NCBI GenBank assembly: GCA_004552305.1
Contig: SFOX01000044.1
Span: forward strand, 1 to 10,272
Source: Subdoligranulum variabile
GTDB lineage: Bacteria; Bacillota; Clostridia; Oscillospirales; Ruminococcaceae
Reading direction: 5' to 3'
DNA: 10,272 nucleotides
Below the pieces are notes generated by a model. It had not been told where the DNA came from. It made no database searches and worked only from the letters and a program-made list of their open reading frames with translations. Made by a program: the position numbers and the translations under genes. Below are positions 5,876 through 10,272 of the stretch, in pieces (the first letter of the stretch is position 1; each line of letters begins with the position of its first letter).

Positions 5876-5907
5876 GGTACTTTCTTTGGGCGTCCAAAGA
5901 AAGTACC
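5876..5907. repeat. 14-base-pair hairpin repeat downstream of the SDR gene
   Basis: Perfect inverted repeat GGTACTTTCTTTGG (5876-5889), loop GCGT, CCAAAGAAAGTACC (5894-5907); the arm motif is partly repeated just before at 5869-5877 (TTTCTTTGG). It begins 15 bases after the stop of the last gene of the xpaC operon. It has no T tract on either strand, so it is not a classical terminator, but it could stabilise the 3' end of that message. I recognise the motif as a dispersed repeat of this bacterial group. Confidence 0.6.
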
Positions 5908-5922
5908 TACACATCGCACCTT

Positions 5923-6687
5923 TTACCTATACAACTTCTTTTTCTGCTGCAGCGCTGCAATTTTAATGTACAGCGGGCGGGGCAGAAAACGTCCGACAGT
6001 CATACCCAAGGCAACGGTGGGTCCCGGCACAATGACGGTTTTGTGGCTGCGGATGCCCTGCAGGGCGCAGCGCACGCAGTATTCCGGCGTGATGCCGTGC
6101 AGCGCAAACTTGACATTGGCAACCGCGTTGAACTCGGTATTGACCGGTCCCGGACACAGGCAGCCGACATAGACGGCACTGTTCTTGCGGCGCAGCTCCT
6201 CCGCCACGGCGCTGGTCAGGCTGACAACATACGCCTTGGTGGCGTAGTAGGTTGCCATATACGGTCCTGCCGGCATCAGCCCCGCGCAGGAGCCGACGTT
6301 CAGCAGCGCGCCATGCCCCTGCTTGCAGAGGATGCGCGCGACCTGCTTGGTCAAAATATGCAGCGCCCGCACGTTGACGGAGATCATCTCCAGCTCCTTG
6401 TCAAGGTCGGTGTCCAGGAACATACCGCAGTCGCCGAAGCCCGCATTGTTGATAAACAGGTCAATGCGGCGCCCCTGCAATTCCTTGACAAGGCGCAGAC
6501 ACTCGCTTTTTTTGGCAAGATCCGCAGGGAAAATCTCGCAGGTGGTGGTCAGACCGGCGCTGAGCTTGCGCAGGCGATCCTCGCGCCGGGCAACCAGCAT
6601 CAGCTCGTACCCGCGGGCGGACAGCTGGCGGGCGAACTCGGCACCGATGCCGGAGCTGGCACCGGTGATAACGGCAAATTTAGGCAT
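5923..6687 (-). CDS. Short-chain dehydrogenase/reductase (classical SDR)
   Basis: A 254-residue classical SDR with all standard motifs: TGASSGIG (8-15) for the dinucleotide phosphate, NNAG (80-83), Asn105, and catalytic Ser133, Tyr147 and Lys151 (GSCAG and YYATK). Arg34 and Arg35 after the second strand suggest NADP(H). The tail after about residue 220 (PGPTVALGM...LPRPLYIKIAALQQKKK) is hydrophobic and basic, as in SDRs of the DltE/YqjQ type that act near membranes or on lipids; the substrate cannot be told. The ATG start has AGAGGAG seven bases upstream. It is 24 bases after the TPM-domain gene, so it is the last gene of the xpaC operon. This is an unexpected companion for those families. 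Confidence 0.88.
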   Translation of the reverse strand: MPKFAVITGASSGIGAEFARQLSARGYELMLVARREDRLRKLSAGLTTTCEIFPADLAKKSECLRLVKELQGRRIDLFINNAGFGDCGMFLDTDLDKELEMISVNVRALHILTKQVARILCKQGHGALLNVGSCAGLMPAGPYMATYYATKAYVVSLTSAVAEELRRKNSAVYVGCLCPGPVNTEFNAVANVKFALHGITPEYCVRCALQGIRSHKTVIVPGPTVALGMTVGRFLPRPLYIKIAALQQKKKLYR

Positions 6688-6711
6688 GGTTTTCTCCTCT
6701 TTTTCCGGATA

Positions 6712-7629
6712 TCAGCGATGGCGTCCTACGCCGCCGCCGCGGCTGGAACCGCCGCCCGCTTTAAAACCGCCGGACGGGCGCGCACCGCCAAAACCGCCGG
6801 GGCGCGGACCCGGACGCGAACCGCCCGGACGGGGACCGGGTGCGCCAAAGCCACCGTAACCACCGCGCGGCGGCGGGGGCGGCGGGGGCGGCGGAGGCGG
6901 GCGCCGGGGACGGCGCGGGGGCATAACAAGGAAAATCGGACCGCGTCTGCGCCGACGCGGCGCACCCCAGCCGCCGGGACGCATCAGGTTGGTGATCAGT
7001 GCAATGACCAGAATGACGGCAAACAGGATCAAAATCCATTGCATAAGGTCTGCACCCCCTCGGTCATAGGAAACAGAGTTTGCACCGGCGCTGCTGTCGC
7101 TCAGGCTGACGCCGTAGATGCGGCACAGGCGGTTGGCAATGGAGCTGACCGCCCTCTGCGTGCCGGTGTCGTAATCGCCCTTGACCCAGTTGGGTTCCAG
7201 ATCATCCTGCAAAATGCTGTTGAGCGTCGAATAGGAAAGCTGGCTTTCCAGCCCGTCGCCGCGCATAATGTAGTAGTCGCCGCCGTCGGCTTCGTAGGGT
7301 GCCAGCAGCAGCAAAACGCCGTTGTCCTGCTCGGCATCGCCCAACCCCCAGGTGTTGAACACCTCGTAGGCTACGCCCTCCATGGTGGAGTTGCCGATCA
7401 TATCCTCCAGCGTGTAGACGCCGATCTGCGCCCCGCAGGCTTCCTGCAATTGGGTGGAAACGCTGTTGATGTAATCTTCGGTATCGGCGGACAGAATATC
7501 CGCGTGATCCGCCACGGCGTTTGTGTCGGACACCGAAATTTTGGGGGCTGCCAAGGCGGGCAATGCCGCCGCGCCGGTCAGCGCCAGCGCCGCAGCCCCC
7601 GCCCAAAGGCGCTTGGTTGCGTGTTTCAT
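6712..7629 (-). CDS. TPM-domain (YgcG-like) membrane protein with Gly/Pro/Arg tail
   Basis: A 305-residue protein. Residues 1-27 are a signal peptide (basic start, hydrophobic core, PALA/APK cleavage). Residues about 38-172 form a TPM domain, recognisable by the WGLGDAEQDNGVLLLLAP segment (94-111) and the later RGDGLE and D/E-rich parts. A transmembrane helix lies at about 195-214, followed by a cytosolic tail rich in Arg, then an 11-proline run (244-254), then Gly/Pro/Arg repeats ending in GGGVGRHR. Gly-rich tails after the helix are common in YgcG relatives. TPM proteins very often neighbour LemA, as here (13 bases apart); a role in envelope or membrane protein upkeep is inferred. The ATG start has AAGGA, overlapping the lemA stop, about 11 bases upstream. 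Confidence 0.87.
   Translation of the reverse strand: MKHATKRLWAGAAALALTGAAALPALAAPKISVSDTNAVADHADILSADTEDYINSVSTQLQEACGAQIGVYTLEDMIGNSTMEGVAYEVFNTWGLGDAEQDNGVLLLLAPYEADGGDYYIMRGDGLESQLSYSTLNSILQDDLEPNWVKGDYDTGTQRAVSSIANRLCRIYGVSLSDSSAGANSVSYDRGGADLMQWILILFAVILVIALITNLMRPGGWGAPRRRRRGPIFLVMPPRRPRRPPPPPPPPPPPRGGYGGFGAPGPRPGGSRPGPRPGGFGGARPSGGFKAGGGSSRGGGVGRHR
6868..6901 (+). repeat. GGCGGG-rich microsatellite encoding polyproline
   Basis: Tandem nine-base unit CGGCGGGGG at 6871-6879 and 6880-6888, a variant CGGCGGAGG at 6889-6897 and a partial unit. It lies inside the TPM-domain gene and encodes its proline run on the minus strand. The unit length is a multiple of three, so gain or loss of units keeps the frame. 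The G runs on the plus strand could form a quadruplex. Confidence 0.7.
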
Positions 7630-7642
7630 AAGCTATAGTTCC

Positions 7643-8293
7643 TTATTGTGTGTTGGAAAAACTGGGTACTTCTCCCACACCCCACAGCCCGGAAATGACA
7701 TTGGCGGGGAAAGCCGCCGTCTTTTTGTTGTAGGCGTCAGCCTGCTGGTTGTAGGCTGCGGCGGCGCGCTCTATGGTCGCCTGTGCCGACACAAAGGCGT
7801 CGTACTGGGTGTCCATCTGGCGCTTGGCATCGCCGCTTGCCTTGGCACTGCCGACCGCGTACAGGGCGTCCACCGCGCTGTACAGCTGCTTGTTGGCAGC
7901 GTACTGAACCGGCGGCTGCGCACCGTTTTCCTGCGCGGAAGTATTCCACGCGTCAAGGGCGGCGTTGGCGGAAAAAACCGCATCGTTATCGCTGCCCAAC
8001 ACCGGCTCGCACAGGCGGATCAGGTTGGCGGCAGCGTCGGCCTGCGTGTCAAAATCCTGCTGGATGCCATGCCCGTATTTGTCGGTGGCGGTGTAGGTAT
8101 CACAGACGGCGCGGTACTGGCTTTTCAGCGCATTGCCGCCGATGCCGAACACCGACACCAGCACGCACAGCGCCAGCACGCCCGCCGCCACGGGGCGTTT
8201 TTTTGCCGGGGCAGGCAGCTTGGTTTCCACCTCGCCCAAAATTTCCAGCTGGGGACCGTGGATGGTAAAACTTTCCTGTTGTTCCAGTTGCAT
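7643..8293 (-). CDS. LemA-family membrane protein, divergent
   Basis: A 216-residue protein with a cytosolic N-terminal segment of about 33 residues, one transmembrane helix at 34-53 and a helical extracellular domain. The family signature is at the C terminus: YNQQADAYNKKTAAFPANVISGLWG (181-205), matching the LemA pattern of YN..V..YN..... FP..I.A.L.G followed by a short tail. The first half of the LemA domain is poorly conserved: the usual N-terminal NxLVxLRNxVxEAWxxID segment is not recognisable. The N-terminal extension before the helix is longer than in standard LemA. LemA function is unknown; it is commonly paired with TPM proteins, as here. The ATG start has AAAGGA about eight bases upstream, 11 bases after the telA stop. 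Confidence 0.82.
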   Translation of the reverse strand: MQLEQQESFTIHGPQLEILGEVETKLPAPAKKRPVAAGVLALCVLVSVFGIGGNALKSQYRAVCDTYTATDKYGHGIQQDFDTQADAAANLIRLCEPVLGSDNDAVFSANAALDAWNTSAQENGAQPPVQYAANKQLYSAVDALYAVGSAKASGDAKRQMDTQYDAFVSAQATIERAAAAYNQQADAYNKKTAAFPANVISGLWGVGEVPSFSNTQ

Positions 8294-8304
8294 AGCGGTT
8301 TCCT

Positions 8305-9480
8305 TTACTGGTTGATCTCCATCAGCTTGGCGCGCAGCTCGCCCTCAATGCGTCCCAGCTCCTGCTCGGCGTTGGCACGCTTGACCTTGCCGTCGGCGCG
8401 GATCTTGTTCAGTTCATCCAGCGTTTCGATCAGCTGCTTGTTGGTCTGCTGCAGGGTTTCGATATCCACAATGCCGCGCTCGGACTCCTTGGCGATGTCG
8501 ATGGTTCCCTGCTTGAGCGTAGCAGCGTTCTTTTTCAGCAGCTCGTTGGTGGCGTCGGTCACGGCGCGTTCTGCCTTCATCGCTTCCTGGCTGTGGGCGA
8601 TGCCCAGCGCCAGCACCATCTGGTTCTTCCACAGCGGGATGGTGTTCATAATGGTGGTCTGGATCTTTTCCGCCATCATCGTGTCGTTGGACTGGATCAG
8701 GCGAATCTGCGGACCCATCTGGATGGAAACATTGCGGGTCAGCTCCAGATCGTACAGCTTTTTCTCAAAGCGGTCGCAGAGATCCGCCAGATCGCGGGCC
8801 GCCTGCGCGTCCTCGGGCAGCTGGGTGCGCTGCGCCTTTTCCTGCGCGGCTTTCAGGTCGTTTTCGCGTACATACGCCAGTTTTTTCTTGCCGGCGAGGA
8901 TGTACATCGTCAGCTCTTTAAAGTAGACGAGGTTCAGCTCGTACATTTTGTCCAGCATGGTGATGTCCTTCATCAGGGTGACCTGATGATCTTCCAGCTG
9001 GGTCTTGATGCGCTCCACGTTTTTGTCGGCGCTTTCATAGCGGGTTTTCAGCGTTTCGATGCTCTGCACGGGCTTTTTGAAGAAGCCGAAGATGCCCTTG
9101 GACTGCTCGGCAGCGTCAAAGCCCTGCAGCTCGCCGATCAGGCTGGTGATCAGCTGCCCGGTTTCGCCCATATCCTTGGTTTTTACGCGGGAGAGCGCGG
9201 TTTCCGAAAAGCTGCTGAGCTTTTTCTGGCTGGCAGCGCCGTATTGCAGCACCATCTGGGAGTTGGTGATGTCAATTTTCTCAGCAAAGTCGTTGACCAT
9301 CTGCTGTTCCTGGGGGGAAAGCGGCGTGTCCTCCACCTTGGCGGGGGCAGCCTTTTTGGCTTCCTCGACCACCTTTTCGTCGGCGGCGGGGTCCAGCGTC
9401 AGCGTGGGGGCGTCCGCCTCCAACGTCAAAGTCGGGGCGGCGGGGGTGTTCAGATCAAGTTCATGGTTCAAATCAGCCAT
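8305..9480 (-). CDS. telA: TelA-family (toxic anion resistance) protein
   Basis: A 391-residue soluble, mostly helical protein of the TelA/KlaA/YaaN family, of normal length. Typical segments are the helical core from about 55, YFKELTMYILAGKKKL (186-201) and the signature MGPQIRLIQSND...TIPLWKNQMVLALG (255-293). The first 50 residues are Ala/Pro/acidic, with PTLTL repeated at 16-20 and 25-29, and are probably disordered. Plasmid KlaA/TelA proteins give tellurite resistance; chromosomal relatives such as Bacillus subtilis YaaN, encoded next to XpaC, have no settled role. The neighbouring xpaC gene (21 bases upstream) reproduces that known pairing. The ATG start has AAGGAAGG about nine bases upstream. 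Confidence 0.92.
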   Translation of the reverse strand: MADLNHELDLNTPAAPTLTLEADAPTLTLDPAADEKVVEEAKKAAPAKVEDTPLSPQEQQMVNDFAEKIDITNSQMVLQYGAASQKKLSSFSETALSRVKTKDMGETGQLITSLIGELQGFDAAEQSKGIFGFFKKPVQSIETLKTRYESADKNVERIKTQLEDHQVTLMKDITMLDKMYELNLVYFKELTMYILAGKKKLAYVRENDLKAAQEKAQRTQLPEDAQAARDLADLCDRFEKKLYDLELTRNVSIQMGPQIRLIQSNDTMMAEKIQTTIMNTIPLWKNQMVLALGIAHSQEAMKAERAVTDATNELLKKNAATLKQGTIDIAKESERGIVDIETLQQTNKQLIETLDELNKIRADGKVKRANAEQELGRIEGELRAKLMEINQ

Positions 9481-9501
9481 GGCAGGGTACCTTCCTTTCC
9501 A

Positions 9502-10131
9502 TTATTTGGTTAAGTTTTGACTTTTTAAGATGCCGTCCAACACGGCAATATCGGTGCTGATATCCAGCGCAGCGGCGCTGTACAGCGCGTCCAACTGGTT
9601 TTCGAAGGCGGCGGCGGTGGTTTCGGCGTTTTGGCGCAGCTCGCGCTGGATCTGCGCGGCGTTTTCGCCCTTGACACCGTTTTTCTCAAGCTCCGCGTAA
9701 GCGCGCATCAGCTTGACGACCTCCGGCAGGTAGTAGCGGGCAAAACGGTCGATCTCCCGCGCTTTTTCGGGGGCATCCGCCACAACAGCGGCAATGCTGC
9801 GCCCTGCGGTTTCCATGCGGGTCATCGCGGCGGAAAGCTGCGTGTCGGGAATTTGCGCGTTGAGGGCGTGCAGCGCGTCCAGATTGGCGGCAATGCCGTT
9901 GAGCATCGCGTCCACATCCTCACTGCCGGTGGCGTAGGGAACCTCGGTCTTAATGACACGGGTGGGGCAAAAGCGGCTGCCCGCCGCGTAGGCGGCAAGG
10001 CTCAGCCCCGCCAGAATCAGCAGGTTGGACAGGCGGTACGGCGGCAGCAGCAGCGCCCCGACCAGCCACACCAGCGCGGCAAAATACAACGGCAGGACAG
10101 GCTTTTTTTGTTTTTCTAGCCACTTGCTCAT
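9502..10131 (-). CDS. xpaC: XpaC-family membrane protein
   Basis: A 209-residue protein with a short basic N terminus, two transmembrane helices (about 13-30 and 34-51) and a helical cytosolic domain (about 68-205) containing RYYLPEVVKLMRAYAELE (132-149) and FENQLDALY (176-184), characteristic of the XpaC family (named for 5-bromo-4-chloroindolyl phosphate hydrolysis). Location directly before telA matches the Bacillus xpaC-yaaN arrangement, which supports the call. The same domain is found at the end of the protein encoded at 3011-4261. The ATG start has AAAGGAG six bases upstream. It is the first gene of the five-gene operon visible here; I find no convincing promoter in the upstream 141 bases inside this window, so the operon could begin further upstream. 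Confidence 0.88.
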   Translation of the reverse strand: MSKWLEKQKKPVLPLYFAALVWLVGALLLPPYRLSNLLILAGLSLAAYAAGSRFCPTRVIKTEVPYATGSEDVDAMLNGIAANLDALHALNAQIPDTQLSAAMTRMETAGRSIAAVVADAPEKAREIDRFARYYLPEVVKLMRAYAELEKNGVKGENAAQIQRELRQNAETTAAAFENQLDALYSAAALDISTDIAVLDGILKSQNLTK

Positions 10132-10159
10132 AGTATACTCCTTTATAAAAAGCGGTCAA

Positions 10160-10244
10160 GGCAATACCGCACAAATTCTAAGTGCCGATACGGCGAGCGA
10201 GGTGCGGCAGATGCTAAGCCAAAAGCGCAGGCAATACTTTGTGC
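10160..10244. repeat. Possible intergenic repeat with direct and inverted motifs
   Basis: The octamer GGCAATAC occurs at 10160-10167 and 10230-10237, followed by cGCACAAA (10169-10175) in the first case and by its reverse complement TTTGTGC (10238-10244) in the second. The piece between is GC-rich. No gene is supported in 10132-10272. I suspect a dispersed intergenic repeat, but a single copy cannot prove it. Confidence 0.35.
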
Positions 10245-10272
10245 TGCAAAGGTGAGCGCCGCCAGTGGCGGA

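Noticed and set aside
5573..6172. 199-residue plus-strand open frame over the repeat region
   Set aside because: It translates palindromic repeats and then runs antisense to the SDR gene.
6043..7638. 531-residue open frame on the plus strand
   Set aside because: Antisense to the SDR and TPM genes; low-complexity Arg/Ala/Gly/Thr stretches arise from the mirrored Gly/Pro/Arg tail.
7523..8926. 467-residue open frame on the plus strand
   Set aside because: Antisense to lemA and telA; serine-rich composition typical of a mirrored helical gene.
10135..10162. TTGACC - 16 bases - TATACT as a promoter of xpaC
   Set aside because: The -10 box touches the ATG codon, so transcription would start inside the gene and leave out the good AAAGGAG ribosome binding site.

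Overview
GC-rich bacterial DNA in which every gene I can support lies on the minus strand, so transcription runs from high to low coordinates. Gene content (LemA with a TPM-domain protein, XpaC with TelA, SGNH hydrolase), AGGAGG-type ribosome binding sites, consensus sigma-70-type promoters and abundant short palindromic intergenic repeats suggest a GC-rich gut Clostridia genome, most likely Oscillospiraceae/Ruminococcaceae of the Faecalibacterium-Gemmiger-Subdoligranulum type. That placement is inference; no 16S or marker gene is present.

Layout in transcription order. (1) 10131-5923: a tight five-gene operon, xpaC - telA - lemA - TPM-domain protein - short-chain dehydrogenase, with gaps of 11 to 24 bases. 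All members except the last belong to families tied to the envelope, membranes or stress. (2) 5907-5562: a gene-free stretch packed with at least three families of palindromic repeats. (3) 5447-3011: a membrane-anchored SGNH hydrolase followed 16 bases later by a membrane protein whose C-terminal third is paralogous to XpaC; a promoter lies upstream. (4) 2941-479: a four-gene set, acyl carrier protein - MaoC-like hydratase - SDR reductase - tandem GNAT-like acyltransferase, with its own promoter and a strong terminator hairpin directly after the ACP gene. It looks like a small carrier-bound acyl modification pathway without its own ketosynthase or ligase. (5) 345-118: tRNA-Gln(CTG) and tRNA-Pro(CGG) behind a perfect-consensus promoter, each followed by an intrinsic terminator. 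(6) 113-12: a palindromic element whose end duplicates 19 bases of the tRNA-Pro 3' end.

The link between blocks 1 and 3 is the shared XpaC domain: one copy sits with TelA, the other is fused to a multi-helix membrane region and a possible winged-helix segment and sits with the SGNH hydrolase. Together they may form an envelope maintenance or stress neighbourhood. No CRISPR array, insertion sequence, phage gene or classical defence gene was seen.
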